In this document: positions 10,191-21,951 of the stretch, piece after piece
Layout: every line of letters starts with the position of its first letter
How positions within the stretch are numbered: position 1 is the stretch's first letter
NCBI GenBank assembly: GCA_947561585.1
Contig: CANNZV010000856.1
Location: 62,001-126,000, forward strand
Direction of reading: 5' to 3'
Source of the DNA: Caprella mutica
Lineage: Eukaryota > Arthropoda > Malacostraca > Amphipoda > Caprellidae
DNA length: 64,000 nt
Notes under the pieces: generated by a model
Seen by the model: only the letters and a program-made list of their open reading frames with translations
The model's database searches: none
Told to the model about the DNA's origin: nothing
Position numbers and translations under genes: made by a program

Positions 10191-11205
10191 TACTGCCAAA
10201 AATATTTCAGAGTACCTACATAGAATTTTGTTTATTAAATGTAAACTATTATATAAATAAATGTATCAAATTAATTCAGTGCGAGCTCCGTTATGGTTAA
10301 ATTTTTATAAGTTATATCTTCACCACTTTTCTATTTCATTATATGTACAGTATCAACTGATTCTGACAAACATTTTTTCAGAACTATTTTCTTTTATTCT
10401 AACTCAAAGAAAATGAAACATTTGAGAAGTTATCAATAATATAAAAACTTGACTAATATCTCGCTCTTATTACCATATGTAATAAGTCTGAGTCGTGATT
10501 TTGGTAATAAAACTGGGGCCTGCCTGTAATTATTTTTTACCTCATTTGCATTTATTTGACCAAGCTCTGAAATTTGTATTCAGAACTGTGTTGAAATTAT
10601 TTTCAATTTTGAAAATTTCATGCGTGAATAGTTATTCAAAATTTGAATCATATAATTGTGCAGTTATATTTGTTAAATATTATAATTCATTTAATGAAAA
10701 GAAGTAGCTTTCATGCCTTCATGGCCTGAAATGTATTTATTTAAACTTTCTATAATCATTCTGATTATGAAAATTAGTAGGGGTGATAAATATCGTGTGT
10801 GACAACACTGAGCAGATTTTCTGTTTTAACGAGCAGAATCAAATACAAATTGAAGTTAGATGCAAAAATAACTGAATGAGGAAAAGTGCGTAATATATCG
10901 CGACGGCAACGTGTCACTCAGCCGGAAGTATTGAGTTTTAAAATATTTTCGGTTCACAGAGCAGATTATATTTTATTTTCCAGACGTTAACGATAAACAG
11001 AGTGAAAGTTATGGTGGGGCCATAGAAGATCAAGTGAGGTCTTCTTCTATCTTTGATGATCCCACCATATTACTCTCTTCTGGTTGGTGTTTTTCTCTTC
11101 ATATTGCAATGGTTTTTTATATTTGTATCTTCCTCTAAATTTTTCATTTTCTTTCCTCTTCCTTGTTGGAATAAGTGGAAGATGGACTGACTGTTTATGC
11201 CCCTA
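10191..11205. other. intergenic, nothing recognised
   Basis: AT-rich. The 70-codon frame at 10495-10707 has no recognisable domain and AT-driven composition, and I do not call it a gene. Confidence 0.45.
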
Positions 11206-11347
11206 GGGTAAGAACGCGTTATCGAACGGTTCCACATATTCGATCAAGTTGCACTCTTGTTTTAATTATTATTCTACTCTTTACTTACAATATGAGTTAC
11301 AAATACGATCGTAAACGTGGAATAGTCCAATAACTCGAAGCTTACCC
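11206..11347. mobile_element. GGGTAAGTTC-family MITE, 142 bp
   Basis: Begins GGGTAAGAACGCGTTATCGA after TA and ends CCAATAACTCGAAGCTTACC-C before TA. The inner parts of the ends, GGTTCCACATATTCGATCA and TACGATCGTAAACGTGGAA, are inverted. This is one of the best-preserved copies. Confidence 0.85.
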
Positions 11348-12612
11348 TAGCTAAGTCTCTTATTCATGGATGATTCTTTTTAATAAACAAATACTGTCTT
11401 CAAGGCTTGTTTATCTGGTGCTCTGTTCTGCAAAAATCTTACTTCCAATTCTCTTGATTGACAACCTGAAAGGTAGGCTCTAGAAATAACATAGGTAGAT
11501 AACAATATGGCATAGGCATCAGTTCTAAAAAACACCTTTCAAAGTAAAACTAATGTAAAAGTATAAATTACTAGGAGTATCGTTACCTCATTCTTAGAAC
11601 AATACTATTGGTAAATGCTGCGTCACAGTCAATCGATTGGTCTTCTCCTCCTTACAGGGTTTCCATTCTATCTTCTTTGACGTCTTCTCATGCTAAAATG
11701 TAGGGGTAATGAAAACATTCAAAGTTATCAATTTGATGAGCTAATTCGCACTGTCAGTCTTTGGTTCTTTTTGTGTTTGTGTTGGAAAAGACTGAATAGC
11801 AACTGTGAAATATAACAACCTATCTTCCATATCGATCCAGAGTTTTAAAAGAAGTTATAAAAGCAGAAATAAAAAAGTACTAGGGTATGTTCATCAGAGT
11901 TTTCGGACAGTTGCACATTTCCAATCATATATTAAATCATTTTTTTAAATAACCATTAAAATAAATCTGAATTTAACACATGTATAAGGTTTTTCAAAAA
12001 CTCGTTTAAAAATTGAACAAAGGAGTTTGCAATCTGTCTTATTTTCGTATTTAATATTTGATCAGGTGAGGTAAGAAAAAAAAACTCTTACAGATTGAAA
12101 ATAAAACTGCAGGTTATTTAAGTGAGAAACAGTAAAAAATTTGTTATAACACCACATATGAATTCGAAAAACTCGTAATTAAATATCATAGCTTGGTTTG
12201 GACTGTTGGCTTCATCCCTATATACATATAATTTGAAATGTTTCGTATTAGTTAATGTACATTATTTTAGCAATGGATTTAGGGACTCAATAAAGCAAGA
12301 ATGTATGGATAGGATTATTAAGAAATAAAATATTTCAAAGATTAAGATTCAATTCAGCCGCTGACCTCCATGACAGTAATGCAAGATAATAACCTCCACA
12401 CTGTAGATATACAAACTCTTACTCCATTTGATGTGTGGTTTCATTCAGAAATATAATATCAATTAATGACTTAGCTCACACTTACACGTATTGGAGTGTC
12501 ACTGCAGTTCTCTGTGCTCTTGCTATGGTTACATCCTCTCAATGAAGGCAATTAGAACAACTCAACGGTAACGATGCTTCGTAATGAAAACCGAAGCACC
12601 ATCACTGTTGCG

Positions 12613-12735
12613 TGATTCTAACAGGTAAAACAGATTCTGATGAGACTTTCCTTCCTGTTGCATTATTCTAACAGGTAAAACAGATTCTGAAGAGACTTTC
12701 CTTTCTGTTACATGATTCTAACAGGTAAAACCTAT
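12613..12735 (+). repeat. three tandem copies of about 50 bp
   Basis: The unit contains GATTCTAACAGGTAAAACAG, then ATTCTGA and GAGACTTTCCTTCCTGTT. There are two full copies and a third partial one. A long hairpin follows immediately. No gene is associated. Confidence 0.7.
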
Positions 12736-12738
12736 TAC

Positions 12739-12796
12739 TGAATTCGAATTGTTACAAGGAAAATGTGGTCCATTTTCCTTGTAACAATTCAAATTC
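12739..12796. repeat. long perfect hairpin
   Basis: GAATTGTTACAAGGAAAATG and its inverse CATTTTCCTTGTAACAATTC are separated by only about 5 bases, and the arms extend outward with one mismatch (GAATTC / AAATTC). A short cruciform or MITE relic is likely. Confidence 0.85.
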
Positions 12797-12887
12797 AATT
12801 ATCCTTATTATAGGTCTATATTTGAGATATCGCTATTATACCAAATTGCAGTAATTTATCATAAGGATAATGTTAGCTCCGTGCCAC

Positions 12888-13110
12888 TAATGTCAAAAAG
12901 GAAATTAAATACAAGGGACTTGAAATAGAAGTCAGAAACGAAAGCGGCACAATGAACAAAGTCACCTACCACCGTCGGTGACAATGCTTTTGGATCCAGA
13001 AAAGCTACTCTGTAAATGAAGTCACTAACAAAGCGATGTTAAAAAAAGATTGGAGCACCATATTGCATTGCATTTATGATTTAAAGAGGAAAATGAAGAG
13101 GTGATAGTAA
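12888..13110 (-). repeat. inverted copy of the 7383-7560 dispersed repeat
   Basis: Shares GGAAATTAAATACAAGGGAC, AATGAACAAAGTCAC, ACCGTCGGTGACAATG, AAAGCTACTCTGTAAATGAA and GAGGAAAATGAAGAGGTGAT with the copy split by the Gypsy element. The last block corresponds to 2898 onward. Confidence 0.75.
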
Positions 13111-14029
13111 ATAATAATATATAATAGTAATAATTTTATTGAAGAAAAAAAGGAGGCATATAACACAAATGGAAATAAAATTAAATGATATTCGATGTTC
13201 TTCAAGCCCATATAAAGTTCAAGCTCTTTAGCTCTTTCACTATTCTAACAAATTAATAATAAAAACAATCGATTACAATATTTAAACAATAAAAAAATAA
13301 AAAATCGACTACATATATAAGAGAAGGTCCATATAGTTGATAGGTACATTAAGTTTGACCCTAGCCATTACAAAAACACATGATAACACAGTGAGAATTA
13401 CCGATTTAAATGTACACGTATGGTAAGTAAGAGCTAAATGACTAAATTGCAAAATGCAAACGAATAACTTTAAACAAAAATAACAAAACATGGGTATTCA
13501 TAATTACATACAGTATCATAAAAGAAACTTCCTGTAATTTTTCTTAAACGTTGAAACCCGGGTATTGGTCCATTGGATTATAGCTATTTCGAGTATTCAA
13601 ATCTAGCGTAATTGTTATTTTTAACATATAAACTCTAGTTACCAGCTTCAAAGTTGCAGTTCCACAGAAGAGTTGATTTGTATTAGCTAGATAACTTTCG
13701 TGTATACTATTATCAATCGTTCATGCAATGTAATAAAAAGTCTAAGATGAAAATCACATGTTCCACCAACCCCTAATGACAAGGCAATACAAAAATAGAG
13801 ACACATTTAATGAATAAAAAAGCTTAACCAGAGTATATTTAGAATTACAATCACAGATCCTATAAATTAAACCTATAGTTTTATATATTTTAATTTAATT
13901 TAAAATCAATTTGAAGGCCAAGGATTTTAGCAGCAAACTTCAAATCTATGATATAAAACCATTAACTTTGATACAAGCTTGATGTATATTATATCAGATA
14001 TTATTTTAGTGAAAAGCATTGCTACTGTC

Positions 14030-14660
14030 TTACTAACAATTGAAAAAGTATTTTATTCAACAGACCAACGATATATTCTACTCTCGTCTGAATTAGTCAG
14101 AGTCAAGAGATTGGTATCTATAGTCAAGATCACTGAAAGTGATTGTTGTATCATCCGATAATAAATTAATTTTAGAGTTAACTCATATATTTGAAAGTTC
14201 ATTAATATATAAAAGGAACAATATCGAACAACATATACTGCCCTGAGGTACACCAACATCAAAAATACTATTAACACCTGGTAAGTGAGAATAAATTCTG
14301 ATACATTGGGTTCTAGAAGTCAAATAGCTAGGAAGTTCTCCTAATACCTAGTTGGTATAGCGTTCGAATTAAAATTGCATGATCAACAGAATCGAAGGGT
14401 TTCCTTGAATCAACAAATAAAATGTACTTCAAACATGCTTCGTTTCATTCAGATTATCATGCACGGTTTCCAAATATCAAAAAGGGCATTAGCTTTACTG
14501 CTCCAGTTTTGAAACCAATAGCCCATCACTTATTGCATTGTATTTTTTTTCAAAAAAATTATATAGTCATTAATAGATATGGGCCGGTAGTTGATGGAGT
14601 GTTACTTGATCCACCTTCAAATCAGGTATTTTCACCAGGGTTTTTAAACTAAATTAGCCA
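14030..14660 (-). pseudogene. degenerate LINE reverse transcriptase fragment
   Basis: Minus-strand translation across shifting frames shows VDSRKPFDSVDHAIL (palm, D of the F/LDL-type motif), then VPQGSICCSILFLLYINELS (the GVPQGS turn and LFLLYIN helix), then SDDTTITFSD (active-site YADD region, degenerate). This order and spacing are those of non-LTR retrotransposon RTs, perhaps L2/CR1-like. Stops and frameshifts are present throughout. No endonuclease or 3' tail was found. Confidence 0.8.
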
Positions 14661-15977
14661 TCAGAATAACTTCTTAATTATTTTTGACAAGAAACTATAA
14701 GAAATAATATGTGACATTTTCTTAATGATGAATGTTGGACTCTGTGGAGTCAATACCATAATAAGTTTATTTATACATCGGTTACAAGATCAACAATAAA
14801 GAATTAATACTTGAGGTGTCATTATTTAGTTTAATTTACCAATAGTTGTAAATAAAGTACTCATTGCACGTATATTGGCACTATATCCGATGTTTATTGC
14901 TGTGTTTTTACTCTCTTGTTGCTTTTATATCTCAAACATTCATTCTATAATTAAATATTAAGTATTTTTAATTATGTCATGAGGTTTGCTGATCAATTTT
15001 TCCACTTATGTTGCATATAATTGGTGATTGATAAATAATGAATTTTATAAACCATTATATAACTTGTAAATGAAAAATATTTTATTGAAAAAAAATTCTT
15101 CTTCTGGGTGTTTCAAATGTATTGACCAAAAACTTTCAATTTTTTTTAATTTTTGAAAAAAAAAGATAAAAATAGAAAAAAAATCTCTGAAAAAGTCTCT
15201 CGAAAGTGAAGTTTTGTCGAATCATCACAGAGGAAGGGGTGAGTGGTACTGCAGACTCTAGTGTTTTGACGATTAGGATGTGGTGAGAGATCGATCCAAT
15301 TTTAGACTGAAAATATGATCTTCTGCAGGTCTATGTCAGTCTAAGGAATCCAATGACAAAATTTCAGACTCTGAAATTTGTGTGTTTCATAAAGTTCTTG
15401 CCATCTGTGTAACTTGTAAGGTTTAAGGTTTTAATCATGCTTCATGGTCTTCTGAGCTGTATAGTTGGGAAAGTCAAATTTTCGTGCCACTTGACGAATT
15501 GAATTTTGCTTGTTTCTTTATGAATTAGCGCTTGCGCTGTTGGGTGTAGGTTTGGTCGTCCTGTTCTCAAAGTATTTGCAATTCCATTTATTTTAAATGC
15601 TTATAATACCTTGGTGAAGTGATGCAAGTAATAAGTGGGTGGATTCTTTTGCTGTTATTCCATACTTCACTATTGAAATTAACGTATCACTACTGTAGGC
15701 GATCCTTTGCTTTCATAGAATCATAGTCAAGTGAAATGAAAAAAATGTTCGGTCCTCAATCCTCATAATGCATCTTTATTCTTGTGGTGGCGATTTCGAG
15801 AGATTTTTTAGGGAACTTTTTTTCGATTTATTTTTTTTGAAAATTAAAAAAATGTTTGGTTAATATACAAAACTTCCTTATTATTGCAATCAATTTTTTT
15901 AAAATTAAATATTGTTTTCTACTAGTTATCTTATGGTTTATTAAATCCATTACTCACCAATCACCCTGTACACAATA
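14661..15977. other. intergenic, nothing recognised
   Basis: AT-rich, with homopolymer A and T runs near 15080-15200 and 15820-15850. No supported gene. Confidence 0.45.
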
Positions 15978-16220
15978 TAGGGGTATACAGTACGTAGGTT
16001 TCTTTTTGTACTGTTCTAAATTTTCCATAATGAAAGAAAGTAATATATTATAATTATTATTTAACCTCTTTATTAATTTGTATCCATGATACTTGTATAT
16101 TGGTATCCATGAATGTTTCATGGATACCAATTAAAGTAAAAGGTAAATAATTATTATTATATACTTTTTTCTAACATGATCGAAAATGTAGAAAAGTCTG
16201 CCAGATTGAAGCTGACCCTC
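15978..16220. mobile_element. diverged GGGTAAGTTC-family MITE
   Basis: The core GGTATCCATGAATG..CATGGATACCAATT is flanked by TTATTTAACC/GGTAAATAA. The right end reads GATCGAAAATGTAGAAAAGT ... GCTGACCCT. The left end is only weakly matching (GGGGTATACAG). Confidence 0.55.
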
Positions 16221-16639
16221 ATTGTTTTTTTTAGTTCACTGATAGTACATCAATGAGTTCACTGATAAAGGTCCGGTCTCTTTGGTGCTAAATCTCAATC
16301 TAAAGCTAAATAAATTTCTAGAGGAAGTTTTCCAGAGGATTTTCATCCCTCTGTGCCTCTTTTTCCTGTCCTGTACAATTTATTTGTATCTTTTCCTTTT
16401 ACGGTTTTCACCTCTGAGATCTAGTGACTGAAATGATGGAACTCTCACACCGTAAACTTATTTGTTTACAGGAAAAATTTACTTTATGAGTCGTTAAAAT
16501 GACTCCTGTACCGTTAAAATCTATTGTTGAGACGGAAAAACCGTAAAATAATTGTGAAGGAGTTGGTTGAGCTGTAAAATTTGATATGTATACCCGAAAA
16601 TAGATTATTAGCTGATTTATTTGATTTATGCACAAAAAA

Positions 16640-17455
16640 TCTGATTTGTGCATCGTAAAACTGATTTAAGCATTGTAAAGCTGATTTAGGCATCGTAAAA
16701 CTGATTTAAGCATTGTAAAGCTGATTTAGGCATCGTAAAACTGATTTAAGTATTGTAAAGCTGATTTAGGCATCGTAAAACTGATTTAGGCAACGTAAAA
16801 CTAATTTAGGAATCGTAAAACTGATTTAGGCATTGTTAAACTGATTTAGGCATCATAAAACTAATTTAGGCATCATAAAACTGATTTAGGCATCATAAAA
16901 CTAATTTAGGCATCGTTAAACTGATTTAGGCACCGTAAAACTGATTAAAGCATCATGAAACTGATTAAAGCATCGTAAAACTGACTTAGGCACCGTAAAA
17001 CTGATTAAAGCATCATGAAACTGACTTAGGCATCGTAAAACTGATTTAGGCATCGTAAAACTGATTTAGGCATCGCAAAAGTGATTTATACATCATAATA
17101 CTGATTTAGGCATCGTAAAATTAATTTAGGCATTGTAAAACTGATTTAGGCATCGTAAAACTGATTTAGGCAACGTAAAACTAATTTAGGAATCGTAAAG
17201 CTGATTTATACATCGTAAAACTAATTTAGGCATCGTAAAACTAATTTAGGCATCGTAAAACCGATATAAGCTTCGTAAAACTGATTTATGCATCGTAAAA
17301 CTGATTTAGGCTTCGTAAAACTGATTTATGCATCGTAAAACTGATTTATGCATTGTAAAACTGATTTAGGCATCGTAAAACTGATTTAGGCATCGTAAAA
17401 CTGATTTATGCATCATAAAACTGATTTATGTATTGATAAATTAATTTATGTTACA
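16640..17455. repeat. 20-bp tandem satellite
   Basis: About 40 units of CTGATTTAGGCATCGTAAAA in exact 20-bp register (three per 60 bases), with variants TTAAGC, TTATGC, CATCAT and CTAATTT. Order at the edges degrades (ATTAATTTATGTTACATTAA). Related sparse GTAAA-containing sequence extends left to about 16400. The spacing of two 10-bp helical turns is notable but proves nothing. Confidence 0.95.
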
Positions 17456-18125
17456 TTAATTTGATTTATGTTACATAAAATTTCTGTATCAAAATATTGA
17501 TGACTGTCTGTTGAGCAAGAAACTCAGTTTAGGAGCCGGAAAATTGATTTATGTTTTCTTGCCTCGTAGGAAAACTAGGACAGTATTGTTTACGATTTAT
17601 GGTTATCCTTAAGGCAAAACATAAATTACTTTAATGTGTTTTTCCTCAAGTAGAACATCATAGAGTGGAGAAATCTGTCAAGGTTGTATAGACAGAAACT
17701 TGGAAACATACCATAATATGTACTAGGGTAAGTTTCGAGTAATCAGACAATTCTACTTTTTCGATCATATAAGAAAAATAATTAAATACATCATTTTGAC
17801 TGGTTAATTTAAATTACAGGTAAAGCTCGTACAACGCCCAGGACATGGACAGAAAAAGTGTCCGCAATGCTATCAGCGTTCGTTGTAACGTCACATTTAT
17901 AAGTTCAGTTGAGGATTTAAACTTTGTAAGTTTTCTTTAAAAGCATTTCAAAGAAATCTTGTAATATTTAAATAACTTAATTATATAAATGTACAAAATA
18001 ATACGGTAGGTATAACTGTAGCTATTCTAACTAATATAGAATAGTTACACCTCTTTTATTCTCTATAGAACTTTTCTAATCAAAGAAAATTTATAGGGAA
18101 AGGGTAACTAGATCTAAATACTTAA

Positions 18126-18724
18126 AGGTCCTCTCCAGGCTCCGGGAAAAAAATGAGTTTATAACATAATATTATAGAACTAAGGTCTACGATCAATATT
18201 CTGCAAACTGCATACAAATCGGTTTAGTATATATTTTATAATTTTTTTCAAAGTTTTTTAATACTCTGTGAGCAACAATTGAGCGAATCACTAAACTGAT
18301 GGTCAAGAAGTAGATTGTACACTCTTTGTTTTGATTACAAATTTGAATTTTATAAACAAACCATGCGTTTTCGGCATTTACTCAAATTATTTTAGATATT
18401 AATTGTTTCCTAAAGTATATAAATGTTTCTATTATATGTTCATTCAATTTTATATCTTTACACGAATATTAAATGGATTTATTAAACCTAATACATAGTT
18501 GACAATCAAAACAAATGTTGTACATTCTTTTTCTTCAGACTGATAATTTCTTAAATTAGTAAGTCGGAAGTAATATAGGTTTTGTAGAGTTTTGATTATA
18601 AAAATCTTTAAAAGCATATAAAATTAAAAATATTCTACCAAATTCGATGCGGTTTGCAGCAAAATGATAAGAAACATTAGCCCTGTTGAATAAGGCCATA
18701 TAAATATTTGCTTGGTGGGGACCT
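18126..18724 (+). mobile_element. TTAA-flanked 599-bp element, copy 1
   Basis: Flanked by TTAA on both sides (18122-18125, 18725-18728). It begins AGGTCCTCTCCAGGCTCCGG and ends TATTTGCTTGGTGGGGACCT, so only a short imperfect terminal inversion (AGGTCC..GGACCT) is present. Two further copies lie at 30201-30799 and 42628-43204. TTAA duplication is the mark of piggyBac-type transposition, but the terminal AGGTCC is not the usual piggyBac CCYT. There is no coding capacity. Confidence 0.85.
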
Positions 18725-18841
18725 TTAACAAATCTGAAAACAGTACATTAAAGTGTTGATTGTAATTCTGTAAATTGTAATACCTCTGAATATGATAAAT
18801 GATTGAATAGATAGTTGGTAGATGTTAAAATATATTAAACT

Positions 18842-19426
18842 AGATTACGTGCACTCGGTAGAGCGCATACCTTCGCTGCTGCTTATCCGTTTGCTACCAA
18901 AATCTAATAAATTGGTGACTGGATATTGACCAATCGACCCACCAATTTTCTTGCAATATGGTTCAATACTTTTTGAGTTATCGAGTTATAAATGACCTTG
19001 ACCTTTGACTGGATTGCTCCCAAAATTCTACCAGATGGTTCGTGGACATTGTCCAATCGTTCCATCAAATTTCAGATAATTTGGTTGAATACTTTTGCAG
19101 TTATTGAATTATAAGTTGCCTTGACCTTGAACTTTGACCTTTGACTCGATCACTACCAAAATATAACAAAATGGTTCCTGTATATTGATCGTTCAAACAA
19201 GTTTCATGCTATATTGTACAACACTTTTTGAGTTATAAATGACCATGACCTTGACCTTTGACCGAGTTTCTTCCAAAATTGTACCAGAAGGTCATTGGAC
19301 ATTGACCAATCGTTTCACCAAATTTCAGGCTATTTGGTTCAACACTTTTTCAGTTATGCGAATAACAAGATGATAAATAAATAAATGCCGTCTAAAATAT
19401 AGCCTTCGCTTTCTGCAAAAGTAGTT
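18842..19426 (+). repeat. CTCGGTAGAG repeat, copy 1
   Basis: Begins TAGATTACGTGCACTCGGTA followed by GAGCGCATACCTTCGC. It contains several internal sub-repeats with TGACCTTGACCTTTGAC, TTTGAGTTATCGAGTTATAA and TTCACCAAATTTCAGG motifs. It ends GCGAATAACAAGATGATAAA plus TAAATAAATG and a CCTTCGC-type tail. The termini are short inverted GCGAAGGTA/TACCTTCGC. Four copies occur in the window. Confidence 0.8.
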
Positions 19427-19430
19427 AGAG

Positions 19431-20012
19431 CTACATTACGTGCACTCGGTAAAGAGCATACCTTCACCACCGCTTTTACCCTTTCTCTCCCAAAATCTAA
19501 TAAATTGGTAAATGGATAATGACTAATCCTCATACCAGGTTTCATACAATTTGGTTGAATACTGTTTGAGTTGTTTTAGTTATAAATGACCTTGACCTTT
19601 GACCGGATCGCTCCCAATATTTTACCAGATGGTTCCTGAACATTGACCAATCGTTCCATCCAATATTAGGCAATTTGGTTGAATACTTTTGAGTTATTGA
19701 GTTTTGAATGGCCTTGACCTTGATCTTTAACCATATCGCTTCCAAAATATAACCAAATAGTTCCTAGATATTGACCAATCGTCTTATAAAATTTCATGTA
19801 ATTTGGTTGAATACTTTTTGAGTTATAAATGACCTTGACCTTTGACCGGATGGGTCCTAAAATTCTACCAGCAGATTTCTGGACATTGACCAATCATCCC
19901 GCGAAATTTTAGGCTATTTGGGCGAACACTTTTTGAGTTATGCGAATAACAAGATGATAAATAAATAAATACCGGGTAAAATATAACCTTCCGGAAATTT
20001 GCGAAGGTAACA
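19431..20012 (+). repeat. CTCGGTAGAG repeat, copy 2 in tandem
   Basis: Starts ACATTACGTGCACTCGGTAA, right after copy 1, and ends at TTTGCGAAGGTAA. It has the same internal ATGACCTTGACCTTTGACCG modules. The short minus-strand frames through it (67-75 codons) are by-products of the repeat. Confidence 0.8.
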
Positions 20013-20415
20013 ATATAACTTAAAGATGTAGTCGTAGCGATCTGCAGTCCGTTAAAACGAACAATTTTTGTCCCTTGTAGTTTCGTTCAAAGATCGTCCG
20101 CTGTAAGAGCTTTACCTGTATATATTTTTTCTCAAATGATCGAAAATGTGGAACTTTCCGATAACACGGAATTTACCCTACATTGCGTGATGAGAAAATG
20201 GCACAATATAATTTTAAAATATATTAATCCCTTACTGCAGACTCGTAGAGTGTAGAATATTAAACTTATGCAATGGTTTTCAATTTGGTTGTACACATAG
20301 AAAATACGCTACTCTTGTATCGATGGAGTAATGGAGAACTGTGCATCTTGTTGTTTCTCTTTCTTCTGTGAGGCCATCTTAACCATACAACTATTTCAAA
20401 TATATACCTATATTA

Positions 20416-21633
20416 CAGGGTTGGGCGAAAATATGGGACAACCAACTAAAAAAAGTAACGAAAAATATAATTAAACAATTTACAGGTAAGTATTATCACA
20501 CAAACATCAAAACAAATATATTAATTTTATTCAAAATGTACAATTTTGCATTTTATTTCCTGCAAATACTTTCTGCCGCACTATACGCAGCAGTTCTTTT
20601 GGAATTTCCTGCCACGCTTACTGTAGAGAGCGTTTTTTGTCGTCCACACCAAGATGAATTTTTCTCAAGCCTTGGCTTCGAGGACGGGCCACACCGAAAA
20701 GTCATTCAGATCCAGTAAGAGAGAGGCCACATTTCTTAGAACCAAAACATAGGAATATGCTTTCTTCACCAGTTCTGAGTAACATTCGCTGTATGTGACG
20801 TGGCACCGACTTGTTGGCATGTTTAAAAAGTGACCTCACCGAAGTGATCCTCAATACACTCCAACATTAGCTTCAGAATGTATTGAACAAAACAGTTGGC
20901 GTTAATTTTGGCGCCTTGTTAGACAAAAATGAGGAGAGACTACCAGACCATTGCTGTGTCTGGTTTTATAGTTCGTCACACCGGTTTTTGATCGTGAAGA
21001 ATATCTTAGACATTTCTACAAATTTCTTCGATTCAACTGTGGATATCTTTTCATCTGACCAAACAATCTTGCCAGCCGTGCCAGACTTGAATTTTTCAGA
21101 AGAAGTTTGCTTCTCTCCAATTATTGTACTTTACAACTGCTGACAGGGTTCGTCTCTTTTGAAGGGTGAACGAGGGCATTTTCAGATCTTCGTGGACGAG
21201 TCGTCTTATCGTTCTGGAACTCATGTCAGTTGTTTTCGCTAGCAACCTAATCGTTATTTTTGGGTTTCTCCAAATCAACTCTCGAATGCGTTTGGTCATA
21301 GGTTTAAACCGTTAAACTTACCACTTCTCAGACTATCAAACATATCACCTTTTTCATTAAAACGCTTCAATAATTTCCAGGCAGTCGATCTTTGCAATTG
21401 AAAGTTTCTTTGCAATGACGGAATCTAACTGCAACTATTATTAGTATTATAGCTGCTCTTTTGTCTGACATTTTTGAATTGGCTATTTTTTTTTTTTTTT
21501 TTTCAAATACAAATTGTGATATCATAATATAGTGTCTTGGCTATTCTATAAGCCCAATCACTTTATTAGGAACTACTTTTTCAAAAAAATAATTATGTTT
21601 GAAAATTTGATTCCATACTTACACCCTATCCTG
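20416..21633 (-). mobile_element. old mariner-like transposon copy, 1.2 kb
   Basis: Starts CAGGGTTGGGCGAAAATATG and ends CTTACACCCTATCCTG, each next to TA. It is nearly the same length as, and related to, the copy at 54166-55393. On the minus strand a remnant of the helix-turn-helix region is readable at 21299-21096 (RNPKITIRLLAKTTDMSSRT, IRRLVHEDLKMPSFTLQKRR). Catalytic regions are scrambled, and frame 20536-20718 is a chance reading. This copy is dead. Confidence 0.85.
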
Positions 21634-21951
21634 TATCTAAGTGCTATATTTTACTTTTGATAAATAGTTGTATAACGCAGCCTTTAATGTCGACTTAGAT
21701 GATTAATAGGTAAGTAATGGGATAATAATATTGAAAAATGAGGATAAAATGATCACAAACCTTAAAATTGAATTTATTAATACTCCTTTTTATTAAGTAA
21801 ATTCTCCTTACTATCAGGAAAATAAAGCAAAAACTGCCAAATTTTCTACCTTTACGTCCTCGTCACTATGAATTACAGTACATTATTTCAAAGTATTTTA
21901 TCCTCCACAGTTGGCTGTACAGTACTAACTCATTAGCAGGGGTTATTTAAG

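Larger units (their letters stand above)
17817..20118. mobile_element. CAGGTAAAGCTC-TIR element
   Basis: Starts CAGGTAAAGCTCGTACAACG and ends CGCTGTAAGAGCTTTACCTG, both next to TA (TA duplication). Inside are the TTAA-flanked element (18126-18724) and two CTCGGTAGAG repeats (18842-20012). The remaining own sequence includes TTCGTTGTAACG and CCGTTAAAACGAAC near the ends. No transposase frame, so it is non-autonomous. Confidence 0.8.
17726..20178. mobile_element. GGGTAAGTTC-family MITE, split by a nested insertion
   Basis: The left end GGGTAAGTTTCGAGTAATCA follows TA. The right end GAAAATGTGGAACTTTCCGA ... GGAATTTACCC precedes TA. Removing the inner element 17817-20118 leaves about 150 bp, the normal length of this family, which shows that the two ends belong together. 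Confidence 0.85.

Noticed and set aside
18845..18885. tRNA-like CTCGGTAGAGCGCATACC that could suggest a tRNA-derived SINE
   Set aside because: It resembles a D-arm only loosely; no B box at the right distance, no cloverleaf, and no A-rich tail. The short terminal inverted GCGAAGGTA motif fits better with another type of repeat.
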